Shown in pieces: positions 42,358 to 50,335 of a DNA stretch of 64,000 nucleotides (its first letter is position 1; each line of letters starts with the position of its first letter). This DNA comes from Neolewinella antarctica (GTDB lineage Bacteria; Bacteroidota; Bacteroidia; Chitinophagales; Saprospiraceae), in NCBI RefSeq assembly GCF_011927835.1, contig NZ_JAATJH010000005.1, forward strand, positions 62,001 to 126,000, in the 5' to 3' direction. A program made the position numbers and the translations under genes. The notes beneath the pieces are model-generated. The model was not told where the DNA came from and searched no databases. It saw nothing but the letters and a program-made list of their open reading frames with translations.

Positions 42358-43728
42358 TTAGTTAAACCATCCCTTGATTAAGTCCGTAAAGGAGGTTTTC
42401 TGCGTCTTCGGCGGCGTGGGTTGCACGAATTCGTCAACGTCCACGTAATGCGTTCGCCATTCGGTGCGCACGGGGGTCAGCGGGCGGCGGCTCACGGCCA
42501 CGGCCGCCACGGGGGTATTCCGATCGCGGGGGTCGTACGGCTGGTACTCAGCGACGCGGTAAAAGATGAGCGGATCGAACTCGTGCAGGCTATCGAGCTC
42601 GCCGCGGTTGCTCCAGATGGCGAGTTGATCGACGGGGATGCGGTTTTGCTCGGCGACCTGGCGGAGGGTGGTATCTCGGTAGCTAGCAACCGTGCCGTAC
42701 TGCACGTAGTGGCGGTCGGCGTCGAGTTTGCCTGCGTGCAGCCGGGGGCTGGACCACGGCAGGGCGATGTCACACTCATCAACCGTAGCCGCGTGCTTTG
42801 CCAGGTAGGTACGCATGGCGGGCATGACGCGCTGGGGCAGACGGAGGTGGTGACCGCGCGAGCCGCCGGGAAGGAAACCGCGGAGGTACTGCGGGTTTAG
42901 CTCTACGACGTTTTCCGGTTTGAGGCCGGTTACCTGGGCGACGCGGTGGAGGCTGAGCTTGCGGTAAACGGTGATCGATTCGGTGACCTGCATGTCCAGC
43001 TCCATCTCCCCGACGGGGACGTCGTGGTCGTGGTAGTAGGCCATGATGTAAACCGCGGCGATAATGCTGGGAATGTAGTGAGCCGTTTCACCGGGCAGGT
43101 GCTCGCGGATTTGCCAGTAGCTGGGGTTCTTCTTGCCACTTTTACGGATTGCTTTGTTGACGTTACCCGGGCCACAGTTGTAGGCTGCGATGGCGAGCGA
43201 CCAGTCTTCGTAGCGGTCGTACTGGTACCGCAAATACTGGAGGCCGGCCGCGCAGCCGCGCTCGGGGTCGAGGCGTTCGTCGAGTTGGTCGCTGACGGTT
43301 AAGCCGAGTTCGCGGGCGGTGCCGGGCATCAATTGCCAGAGGCCACCGGCGCCGACGCGGCTGGTTGCGTAGGGGCGCAGGGCGCTTTCCTGGATGGCAA
43401 CGTACTTGAGCGCACGCGGCATACCGGCGGCGTCGAGCTGTTCCTCAAAGATGGGGAAGTAGCGGGCCGAGCGGGCGAGCATCCGGCCAGTCGCGCCGGG
43501 CCAGCGCTCGATGTAGTTGACGATGCGGCGGCGGACGATGCGGTCGTGGCGGTGCTCCATCATGTCCGTACCGAAAGCGGCCAGACGGGCCTTGACGAGC
43601 GAATCGGAGACGTCCATGATACGGTCGGCAAGTATTTCGGCGGTTGTTGGGGCAGTGGCCGAGGCGGCGGTGGCGCAGCAAATCAGGGCTGCAAGCCAAG
43701 TAAATCTCAGGAAAGGGGGAAGGGACAT
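42358..43728 (-). CDS. MltD-like lytic transglycosylase with LysM-type repeats
   Basis: 456 residues, exported (signal peptide 1-25, ATAASATA). The GH23 domain (about 100-240) has catalytic E114 in AIQESALRPYATSRVGAGGL and the WQLMPGTA and AAYNCGPGNVNKAI motifs. Two LysM-like modules follow: SLHRVAQVTGLKPENVVELN and TLRQVAEQNRIPVDQLAIWS. It cleaves peptidoglycan glycan strands with 1,6-anhydro product. ATG 43728 is chosen over a frame start 156 nt further up, which has no signal-peptide character. Confidence 0.92.
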   Translation of the reverse strand: MSLPPFLRFTWLAALICCATAASATAPTTAEILADRIMDVSDSLVKARLAAFGTDMMEHRHDRIVRRRIVNYIERWPGATGRMLARSARYFPIFEEQLDAAGMPRALKYVAIQESALRPYATSRVGAGGLWQLMPGTARELGLTVSDQLDERLDPERGCAAGLQYLRYQYDRYEDWSLAIAAYNCGPGNVNKAIRKSGKKNPSYWQIREHLPGETAHYIPSIIAAVYIMAYYHDHDVPVGEMELDMQVTESITVYRKLSLHRVAQVTGLKPENVVELNPQYLRGFLPGGSRGHHLRLPQRVMPAMRTYLAKHAATVDECDIALPWSSPRLHAGKLDADRHYVQYGTVASYRDTTLRQVAEQNRIPVDQLAIWSNRGELDSLHEFDPLIFYRVAEYQPYDPRDRNTPVAAVAVSRRPLTPVRTEWRTHYVDVDEFVQPTPPKTQKTSFTDLIKGWFN

Positions 43729-44127
43729 TACGAGCGAAGGTAAGGAATGGGGGGCAAAGCCATTTCGGACTGCCCCCGGCACACCAATCGGGGCGCGGAC
43801 GTAGAAGCAGCGTTGGCGAGAAACGCAAGGGAATTGAGCGAAGTAGTAAATTTCGCTAAAAAACTTTAAAATGCACCCTTTCAACGTAAATATTTCATTA
43901 TCAATTACTTGCGAGTTGTACGGTCACACAATATTCGTTTTTAAACGTTTTTAACCGAAAGTATTCGGATTATTTACGACTGCGGCTTGGTGGTCCCCTC
44001 ACATTTGCATCGTCATCAACTGAACCGGTAGTCATATATACCCACTCACTGGCGGCGCATACATCTTCACACAGCGGTCGTATTACTACAACACACATCG
44101 GGTACGGCCATCCAAACCAGTTTTATT
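43729..44127. other. AT-rich divergent promoter region
   Basis: 400 nt between the transglycosylase and ssb genes, clearly more AT-rich than the surroundings (for example CGTTTTTAAACGTTTTTAAC near 43940). It should contain both promoters, but no perfect TAnnTTTG box was found. No gene is seen in it. Confidence 0.4.
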
Positions 44128-44658
44128 ATGAACGTACGTAACTACATCCACCTCACCGGCAACCTCGGCGCCGACCCCACCACCGCCATCCTTCCTTCCG
44201 GCGACCTCGTCTGCAACTACAACCTCGCCACTAACGAGTATTACCGCGACAAGGCTGGCAAGCGCGTCACCCGTACCGAATGGCACAGCGTCAAGGCTTA
44301 CGGTAAACTAGCTGAGATCTTCGCCGAGCACCTGAAGAAGGGGAGTCAAATTTCCGTCGTCGGCAACGTGCGGTACGCAAAGTGGGAAGACAAATTTGGC
44401 CAGAAGCGAACCACCGCAAACGTCATTGCCCGGGAGTTCACCTTCCTCGGCTCCGGCCGCAAAGACAAGCAAGAGGCCCCCGACCACTACCTCACGGACG
44501 ACGCCCCGACCATGGAATACGGCGAGCACGCCGTCGACGCCATGGACGCCGAGATCGAAGCGATCATCAACGAGTCCGCAACCGCCACCGCCGCGAAGCC
44601 CCGGTCCGCCAAGAAAACGGGGACCCGCCGGACGAAGGGAAAAGCTACCGCTGCCTGA
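44128..44658 (+). CDS. ssb: Single-stranded DNA-binding protein, basic-tailed paralogue
   Basis: 176 residues. The OB fold (about 1-112) is intact: NYIHLTGNLGADPT, FNxxTN-like YNLATNEYYRD, and WHSVKAYGKLAEIFAEHLKKGS. It is unusual that the protein lacks the acidic DDIPF-type tip: after an acidic stretch (APTMEYGEHAVDAMDAEIEA) it ends in a Lys/Arg/Ala-rich tail (SAKKTGTRRTKGKATAA). It should bind ssDNA but perhaps not recruit the usual SSB partners through its end. The second ssb gene follows after 188 nt. Confidence 0.9.
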   Translation: MNVRNYIHLTGNLGADPTTAILPSGDLVCNYNLATNEYYRDKAGKRVTRTEWHSVKAYGKLAEIFAEHLKKGSQISVVGNVRYAKWEDKFGQKRTTANVIAREFTFLGSGRKDKQEAPDHYLTDDAPTMEYGEHAVDAMDAEIEAIINESATATAAKPRSAKKTGTRRTKGKATAA

Positions 44659-44846
44659 GCGGCCTAACCCGATTCGCCCCGGTCCATTAAAAGCACTCGA
44701 ACATCTTTCTTTTTTTGCAACCATGTTCCCCCATCCTCCCGGCTCCGCACGGGGCCGGGGGTGGGCCTTGGTTAGCTGCTTCCGCTGGCGCCGGACAAAC
44801 GCGCGCTTCCCCGAAGCACGCTATTCTTTACTACCAAAATTCTTAC

Positions 44847-45296
44847 ATGATGAATACCAGCAACTTCGTTACCCTCCTCGGCCGCCTCGGCGCTGCCCCC
44901 GTGCGCAAGACACTCCCCAATGGCAACAGCCTTCTTGAATTCAGCCTGGCGACCAACAATTCCTACAAAGACCGCGACGGCAACCGCGTAACGAAGACGG
45001 ATTGGCACCGGGTAAAAGCCTTTGGCCCAGTAGTGGACACCCTCGAACGCTACTTAAGCAAGGGCGATCAACTCTCCGTCGTCGGGGCACTGCGCTACAA
45101 TGAGTGGACGGATAAGCACGACCAGAAGCGGAAGAGCGCCGAAGTCATCCTGAATGCTTTTTCTTTCGTCGGTAGCCGCAACTCCGAAGACGCGCCGGCC
45201 CCGGCCGCCACGACCAAGCTAAAAGCAACTTACGCCGGCAAATTGAATAACGCCGTAGCGCTAGAAACCGCGGCGGCAACGGATTTACCCTTCTAG
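44847..45296 (+). CDS. ssb: Single-stranded DNA-binding protein, second copy with DLPF tip
   Basis: 149 residues. OB fold (about 1-112): NFVTLLGRLGAAPVRK, EFSLATNNSYKD, DWHRVKAFGPVVDTLERYLSKGDQ. After a short Ala/Lys-rich linker it ends ATDLPF, a short form of the partner-binding tip. It shares the general plan of the preceding ssb but differs in the tail, so the two probably form a paralogous pair with divided roles. ATGATG at 44847 allows two starts. The 188-nt leader has a GC-rich hairpin (CCTCCCGGC with GCCGGGGG). Confidence 0.92.
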   Translation: MMNTSNFVTLLGRLGAAPVRKTLPNGNSLLEFSLATNNSYKDRDGNRVTKTDWHRVKAFGPVVDTLERYLSKGDQLSVVGALRYNEWTDKHDQKRKSAEVILNAFSFVGSRNSEDAPAPAATTKLKATYAGKLNNAVALETAAATDLPF

Positions 45297-45439
45297 CGTC
45301 GGTCCACCCCTTACTAAGATTTTTATTCACCCGAGCAGACTCTATGGTTCGCTCAGTTTGTCCCCCCTTTTCATTTTCCTACTCCGTGCTGACTAAATTA
45401 CCCAAGCACGTTCTTTCAATTAACGGCAGGAAAAATTCG

Positions 45440-45479
45440 GCTGGCTGGTACTCCTCTGGGGTGCTGGCTAGCTTTTTTT
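45440..45479 (+). terminator. Terminator of the ssb pair
   Basis: A 12-bp stem with G-U pairs (GCTGGCTGGTAC with GTGCTGGCTAGC), a 9-nt loop, and then TTTTTTT. It lies 143 nt after the second ssb stop on the same strand. Confidence 0.75.
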
Positions 45480-45598
45480 GTGGTTACAGCAAATATTACT
45501 AAGCACTTGATGAATATTCGCGGGCAATTTAGAACGTAGCGCTGAGCTAGTTATGAGCGTAGCCCCGCCGCCGGGGGTGGGTGATTTTTTCTTATTAA

Positions 45599-45754
45599 CA
45601 GATCTTACACAATTGGATCTTGCCACTTAGCCCCAAGTACCGCCAAGCAAACCACGTAAGCACAAAACCGTAGGTAAAAATGCTTCGACGTAGCCGGAAA
45701 AAAATTGTCCGTGCTTTTGTGTTTATGTGGCTAAAAAGTCTGCGTAACGTTGGT
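45599..45754. repeat. Hairpin element with CAGATCTTACACAA end, decayed
   Basis: The left end CAGATCTTACACAA and the right CTGCGTAACGTTGG are degenerate inverted ends of the same family as 25.8 and 27.6 kb. The interior has GCCAAGCAAACCACGTAAGC facing GTGCTTTTGTGTTTATGTGG. It codes for no protein. Confidence 0.6.
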
Positions 45755-45791
45755 TACTGAGATGAACGAACGATCGTAAGTCTTTACGTAG

Positions 45792-46646
45792 TCACTTCAC
45801 CACCTTCAAACTCAAATCCAGACTGGTCGCGGAATGAGTGAGCGCACCAACGGAAATGTAGTTCACCCCGGTCAGGGCAACGTTGCGGATCGTAGTCAGG
45901 TTAATGCCACCGCTGGCCTCAGTTTCGAAGCGGTCGCCAATGTGCTGCACGGCTTCTTTGAGGATGGGTAGCTCAAAGTTGTCGAGCATGATGCGGTCTA
46001 CCCCACCGACCTGGAGGACTTCCTCCATTTCCACCAGGTTGCGTACCTCTACGGTGATGGGCAACTTCATGTCATTGTCCGCGAAGAAGGACTGCACGCC
46101 GGTGATGGCTTTCGTAAGCGATCCGGCTGCGTCGACGTGGTTGTCCTTGATCATGATCCGGTCGTAAAGCCCGTCGCGGTAATTATAGCAACCGCCGAGC
46201 CGGACGGCCCATTTCTCCAGGAAGCGGAGATTGGGGGTCGTTTTTCGAGTATCCAGTACCTTGACGGGTAGGTCTTCCACTTCGAATGCGTAGCGGTTGG
46301 AAAGCGTCGCAATGCCACTCATCCGCTGCATAGTGTTCAGCACGAGCCGTTCGGCGCGGAGCAGCGCTCGGGAATTGCAGGTCACGTAAAAGGCTTCATC
46401 CCCCACGTGCATCAGTTCCCCGTCTTTCATCCGCTGGTCGAATTCAGTAGTGGGGTCGACGGCTTCGAAGATCATCTTGGCGACTTCCACCCCAGCCAAC
46501 ACGCCAACATCTTTCACCAGCAAACGTGCCGTATCCCGCTTACCGGCCGGGATCGTGGCTTCACTGGTAAAATCACCCGGGCCAATGTCTTCCGCGAGTG
46601 CCTCGGTAGTAAACTGTAAAATGCGTTGGCGTAAGGTCTCGGTCAT
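45792..46646 (-). CDS. nadC: Nicotinate-nucleotide diphosphorylase (carboxylating)
   Basis: 284 residues, quinolinate phosphoribosyltransferase of de novo NAD synthesis (quinolinate + PRPP to nicotinate mononucleotide + CO2). The N-terminus has ALAEDIGPGDFTSEA, followed by RKTTPNLRFLEKWAVRLGG, IMIKDNHV and DRIMLDNF, all typical of NadC. ATG 46646 (MTETLRQ) is chosen because a TACCTTTG box lies 23 nt upstream; the in-frame ATG at 46715 lies beyond that box. nadA and nadB are not in the window. Confidence 0.95.
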   Translation of the reverse strand: MTETLRQRILQFTTEALAEDIGPGDFTSEATIPAGKRDTARLLVKDVGVLAGVEVAKMIFEAVDPTTEFDQRMKDGELMHVGDEAFYVTCNSRALLRAERLVLNTMQRMSGIATLSNRYAFEVEDLPVKVLDTRKTTPNLRFLEKWAVRLGGCYNYRDGLYDRIMIKDNHVDAAGSLTKAITGVQSFFADNDMKLPITVEVRNLVEMEEVLQVGGVDRIMLDNFELPILKEAVQHIGDRFETEASGGINLTTIRNVALTGVNYISVGALTHSATSLDLSLKVVK

Positions 46647-46668
46647 GATTTTTGGGCTTTTTGCGGCG

Positions 46669-46676
46669 CAAAGGTA
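46669..46676 (-). promoter_or_regulatory. -7 box TACCTTTG of nadC
   Basis: An exact TAnnTTTG match on the minus strand, 23 nt before the chosen ATG. It shows that the shorter nadC start is the natural one. Confidence 0.5.
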
Positions 46677-46839
46677 GGGGGATTTTTCTTGGTCCGCCCA
46701 CGGTGTGGGGGGCAAATGACAAGTTTTACACAGTAGCCGTCGCCGGTACTTCTAACGCAGAGAAACCAAGTTCCTGGCAGGAAGCTACTCATTTGAGCTG
46801 CTCCGTACCGGATCATAATGGCATTTCCTCAAAACACAA

Positions 46840-46871
46840 AGAAGCGCCCCGGAACAAACCGAAGCGCTTCT
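46840..46871 (-). terminator. Terminator of pdhA
   Basis: AGAAGCGCTTCGG and CCGGGGCGCTTCT form a stem on the minus strand around an AACAAA-type loop, followed by TTGTGTTTT. It lies 39 nt after the pdhA stop. Confidence 0.7.
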
Positions 46872-46909
46872 AAATATTTAGCTATTCTGAAACCAAGCAG
46901 TCGGTCAGC

Positions 46910-47968
46910 TTACTTAATAAACTCGATCGGCTCCGAGGCATAATTATCCGTGTAGAGCTCGGAAGCATCCGGGTACTCCCCGGCTTCGGCGAATTTCTCC
47001 GCCTCGGCAACTTCGGCCTTCACGGCGTCCTTGATGGCTTTAATTTCTTCTTCGGTCGCCAAACCGTTTTCGAGTATCAGCTTTTCGGTGGCTTTGATCG
47101 GGTCGCGGCCCTGGTACTCTTTGACTTCGTCCTTTTCCCGGTACTTAGCGGGGTCGGAAACCGAGTGCCCCTTGTAACGGTACGTCTCGATGTTGAGGTA
47201 ATAGGGCCCGGCACCGGAGCGGATGTGCTTAGCGGCGCGCTCGATGGCCTCGTGCACGGCGGCGGGGTCCATCCCGTCGACGGTCTCGGAAGGCATTTCG
47301 AAGCTGGCCCCCAGTTTGCTCATGTCGGTCACGTTAGACGTCCGTGCTACGGAGGTTCCCATTGCGTAGCCGTTGTTCTCGCAGATGTAGAGCGCGGGGA
47401 TTTTCCAGTTCATGGCCATGTTCCAGCTTTCCCAGAGCGCACCCTGGCGGCTGGCGCCGTCACCGAACATCGTTACGCACAGATTTTCCGTGCCCCGGTA
47501 GGATTCCGCGAAGGCGATGCCGGTACCGATGGGAATTTGCGCCCCGACGATGCCGTTGCCACCGAAATATTTATTCTCCTTGTAGAAAAAGTGCATGGAG
47601 CCACCTTTTCCCTTCACGATTCCGGTGCTTTTGCCGTAAAGCTCGGCCATCGCCTTTTTCATGCTCACGCCCCGGCCGATGGCCGTTCCGTGCTGGCGGT
47701 AGGCCGTTACGATGGCATCTCCGTCAATCAGCGCGGATTCGATGCCGGCGGCAACGGCTTCCTGGCCGATGTAAACGTGACAAAATCCACGGATTTTTTG
47801 CTGGCCGTAGCTCATCAACGCCCGCTCCTCGAAGCGGCGAATACGCAACATTAAAGTGTACCACTGGAGGTACTGCTCTTTGCTGTACTTGACGCCCTTA
47901 ACGGAGCCGTTCTTCTTGGCGGCCGGGGTTTTCTTCGCGGCGGCGGGTTTTTTGGTTGCTGTAGCCAT
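46910..47968 (-). CDS. pdhA: Pyruvate dehydrogenase E1 component, alpha subunit
   Basis: 352 residues. With the beta subunit it decarboxylates pyruvate and passes the acetyl group to lipoyl-E2. The thiamine diphosphate motif runs from FGDGASRQG to ENNGYAMGT. FCHVYIGQEAVAAG and TAYRQHGTAIGRG are conserved family blocks, as is the phosphorylation-loop-like YRYKGHSVSDPAKYR. An extra Lys/Ala-rich extension of about 25 residues precedes the fold, as in other Bacteroidota. No pdhB or pdhC gene is adjacent; the beta subunit must be elsewhere. Confidence 0.93.
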   Translation of the reverse strand: MATATKKPAAAKKTPAAKKNGSVKGVKYSKEQYLQWYTLMLRIRRFEERALMSYGQQKIRGFCHVYIGQEAVAAGIESALIDGDAIVTAYRQHGTAIGRGVSMKKAMAELYGKSTGIVKGKGGSMHFFYKENKYFGGNGIVGAQIPIGTGIAFAESYRGTENLCVTMFGDGASRQGALWESWNMAMNWKIPALYICENNGYAMGTSVARTSNVTDMSKLGASFEMPSETVDGMDPAAVHEAIERAAKHIRSGAGPYYLNIETYRYKGHSVSDPAKYREKDEVKEYQGRDPIKATEKLILENGLATEEEIKAIKDAVKAEVAEAEKFAEAGEYPDASELYTDNYASEPIEFIK

Positions 47969-48063
47969 CTTAATTAGTTTGCGAAATTTCGCTGGTTACT
48001 GGATTGATCTTCGTGTAATATAGGATACAGGTTTTTGGGGGGCTTTGTTGTGGGGAGGGGGGA

Positions 48064-48198
<135 letters not shown>

Positions 48199-48199
48199 T

Positions 48200-49072
48200 C
48201 TAAAACTGCCGAAAGCCCTTACCCACAAAACCCAGCACCTGCGGCAGCGCCTCCCGCCAGTAAGTCCAGTTATGCGCCCCGTCGCGGACGCGGTATTCGT
48301 GCGGCACTTCTTTCTTACGTAGTTCCATGTGTACCAAACTGTTCTCGGCGAACAGGAAATCGTCGTCGCCGCAGTCGATGTACCAGCGTACGCTACTTAT
48401 CTTTTCCTTATCGCCGGCCTTGACCAGCTCGACGAAATTATTGCGTTCAAAATGCTCCTGAATCTGCGCATCCGTGAACGTCTCGCCTTCCCGCACGTAG
48501 CGTTGAGCGACGTCGTCGGTCGTCATCCCCCCGGCCCAGGCGCTCAGCGGGCAGGCGGCGCTGAATAGTTCGGGGTGGCGCAGCGCGTAGGTAAAAGCCC
48601 CGCCGCCGCCCATGCTCAGGCCGGCAATGGCGCGAAAACGCTTCTTTTTAAGGATGCGGAACTTGCTTTCGACCTGCGGCATGAACTCCGTAAAAAAGTG
48701 ATCCTCGTAGTTCCATTCCCCGCCGGGCCGGTTGAAATAGCCGATCTTTTCGGTGTCGCCGTCGGGCATAATGATGATCATCGGCGCGGTCGTGCCGTCG
48801 GCGATGGCGGCGTCGGTGATGCGTTTCACTTCGCCAAATTGCACCCAGCCGGTGTGGTTATCGCTGTAGCCGTGCAGGAGGTAGAGCACGGGGTATTCCC
48901 GCTCGTCGGCGGCGTATCCGGGGGGTAGGTAGACGGCGTAGTTCCGCTCCATCCCCAAAATTTCACTCCTCATCGTGAGGTTCGTGATCACTTTCCCCGT
49001 CGCTTGGGCGCGGGCGCCGGTGCAGGGTAAAAGGGCAAGCAAGCAGAGTAACGGGTATCCGTAGGGGTGCAT
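48200..49072 (-). CDS. Secreted alpha/beta-hydrolase esterase (esterase D / feruloyl type)
   Basis: 290 residues, exported by a signal peptide (about 1-22, LPCTGARAQA). The fold begins with MRSEILGMERNYAVYLPPGYA and VLYLLHGYSDNHTGW (oxyanion loop). The nucleophile is Ser in AGLSMGGGGAF; Asp in CGDDDFLF and His in DGAHNWTYW complete the triad. It belongs to the putative esterase/S-formylglutathione hydrolase group, often xylan or feruloyl esterases. ATG 49072 (MHPYGYPL) is preferred to the one 30 nt upstream. The stop overlaps the GGCGGTA repeat. Confidence 0.9.
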   Translation of the reverse strand: MHPYGYPLLCLLALLPCTGARAQATGKVITNLTMRSEILGMERNYAVYLPPGYAADEREYPVLYLLHGYSDNHTGWVQFGEVKRITDAAIADGTTAPMIIIMPDGDTEKIGYFNRPGGEWNYEDHFFTEFMPQVESKFRILKKKRFRAIAGLSMGGGGAFTYALRHPELFSAACPLSAWAGGMTTDDVAQRYVREGETFTDAQIQEHFERNNFVELVKAGDKEKISSVRWYIDCGDDDFLFAENSLVHMELRKKEVPHEYRVRDGAHNWTYWREALPQVLGFVGKGFRQF

Positions 49073-49127
49073 GGGTACGTGGGGGTTTTTACGATTAGCC
49101 AAAGTAAGGGTTAACCCGCGAACCCGC

Positions 49128-49135
49128 TATCTTTG
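49128..49135 (+). promoter_or_regulatory. -7 box TATCTTTG before the small lipoprotein
   Basis: An exact match to TAnnTTTG, 4 nt before the ATG at 49140. This distance matches the polA and rlmB cases and supports expression of the short frame. Confidence 0.45.
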
Positions 49136-49139
49136 GCGG

Positions 49140-49229
49140 ATGAAAAAGCCGTATTACCTGTTGCTGGTGCTAGCTGCGCTCTTCCTGGAAGGTTGCCGGG
49201 CTGGTGGTTGTGGGTGCCCGATGTATTAG
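49140..49229 (+). CDS. 29-residue lipoprotein-like peptide
   Basis: MKKPYYLLLVLAALFLEGC starts a clean lipoprotein signal (LEGC, Cys19), followed by a Cys/Gly-rich mature part of only ten residues (RAGGCGCPMY). It is preceded by a TATCTTTG box and ends at a TAG inside a GGCGGTA repeat. The repeat-supplied stop suggests that a longer protein may have been cut short when the repeat arrived. Small single-Cys lipoproteins are common in Bacteroidota but their roles are mostly unknown. Confidence 0.55.
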   Translation: MKKPYYLLLVLAALFLEGCRAGGCGCPMY

Positions 49230-49344
49230 GCGGTAGGAAGATTAGGTGGTATGCGGTAGACGGTAGGTACCAACATCGTACTTCTCGTAACGCCTGAATG
49301 ACGGGCCTACCGCCTACAAGCCTACCGCCTAATCTTCCTACCAC
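49227..49344. repeat. GGCGGTA repeat hairpin
   Basis: The left arm (TAGGCGGTAGGAAGATTAGG and so on, 49227-49268) is inverted at 49305-49344 (GCCTACCGCCTACAAGCCTA and CGCCTAATCTTCCTACCACC). It lies between the small lipoprotein and the ADP-ribosylglycohydrolase gene. Confidence 0.85.
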
Positions 49345-49349
49345 CTTTC

Positions 49350-50123
49350 TTAACTCACCTGCAAGACCCGCTCAAACGCGCCGATCACGTCGATAAATTC
49401 GTTCGGCAAAAAAGCATTCATCACCTCCTCCAGCGGCGCGGCGAGCGGTCCGTAAAAGGCCTCGGCGATGGACCCGGCAATGGCCGCCTGCGTGTCCGTG
49501 TCGCCCCCCAGACTCACGGCCAGGCGGATGGCGTCCACCAAGTTTTCGGAATCCAGAAAGGCGATGATCGCTTCCGGAACGGATCCCTGGCTACTTACGT
49601 CGAAAGTATATTCCGGGCGAATCTCCTCAATCGTACGGCGGAGATTGTAGCCGAATGTATCGGTGATGTATTTACGGATATCCTCCTTCTTTCCACCCTG
49701 TCGGCACAGGAAAATCGCACTGGCCACCGCTTCGGCTCCCTTTAGGCCTTCCGCGTGGTCGTGGGTAATCCTGGCCGTTTCCCTTGCTTTGGCCCGCACC
49801 GTTTCGATGTCGTTGAACAGCCAGCCGACGGGGCTCACCCGCATGGCCGCGCCGTTACCCCAGCTGCCGTACGGACCGAAAATATCGCCGTGCATCCACT
49901 TTTTGAACGTGCCGCCGTACCCGGCATCGGGGTAGCGCAGGGCGTATTCCTGCACGACCTCGGCAAAGTCGCGCTGGTTGAGGATGGCATCGGCCACCGC
50001 GATGGTCAGAACGGTATCGTCGGTGAAGTGGCAATCGGTAGTGACGAGCTCGAAGTCGTAGTCTTTAGCTCCGTTTCTCTCGAGCCTGGAACCAATGATG
50101 TCTCCGATGATGGCACCTTTCAT
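49350..50123 (-). CDS. ADP-ribosylglycohydrolase-family protein (DraG-like)
   Basis: 257 residues, all-helical. The metal-binding residues are visible: IGDIIGSRLE at the N-terminus, TDDTVLTIA (Asp-Asp-Thr), and SLGGDTDTQAAIAG at the C-terminus. Family members remove ADP-ribose from proteins, DNA or small molecules with two Mg or Mn ions. The real substrate here is unknown. No ADP-ribosyltransferase gene is adjacent. Confidence 0.9.
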   Translation of the reverse strand: MKGAIIGDIIGSRLERNGAKDYDFELVTTDCHFTDDTVLTIAVADAILNQRDFAEVVQEYALRYPDAGYGGTFKKWMHGDIFGPYGSWGNGAAMRVSPVGWLFNDIETVRAKARETARITHDHAEGLKGAEAVASAIFLCRQGGKKEDIRKYITDTFGYNLRRTIEEIRPEYTFDVSSQGSVPEAIIAFLDSENLVDAIRLAVSLGGDTDTQAAIAGSIAEAFYGPLAAPLEEVMNAFLPNEFIDVIGAFERVLQVS

Positions 50124-50152
50124 AACGTATGTTTTTAATCGGCCACAAGATA

Positions 50153-50230
50153 AAGGTTGGGGGCATCTTACCCGAACAAATCGGCGGCAGCGCTACCGCA
50201 CGAACGTTCGGCCAGGATGCCCTCAACCTT
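50153..50230. repeat. REP/BIME-like element
   Basis: AAGGTTGGGGGCATCTTACC and the inverse GGATGCCCTCAACCTT enclose GGCGGCAGCGCTACCGC. It is followed at 50239-50255 by GCACCCGCGACCGCGCA and at 50264-50321 by a GGTCTGT-type hairpin, so three repeat types are stacked in 170 nt before the RDD gene. Confidence 0.8.
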
Positions 50231-50263
50231 ATTACCTTGCACCCGCGACCGCGCAGAAAAAAC

Positions 50264-50321
50264 AGTCTATGGTCTGTGGTCTAGAGTCTTACCGCAGACC
50301 GCAGACCCTAGACTACAGACC
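50264..50321. repeat. GGTCTGT-type hairpin
   Basis: AGTCTATGGTCTGTGGTCTA faces GCAGACCCTAGACTACAGAC, an imperfect inverted pair. It ends 14 nt before the TTG start of the RDD gene. Confidence 0.8.
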
Positions 50322-50335
50322 AACTCCCCCCTCCC

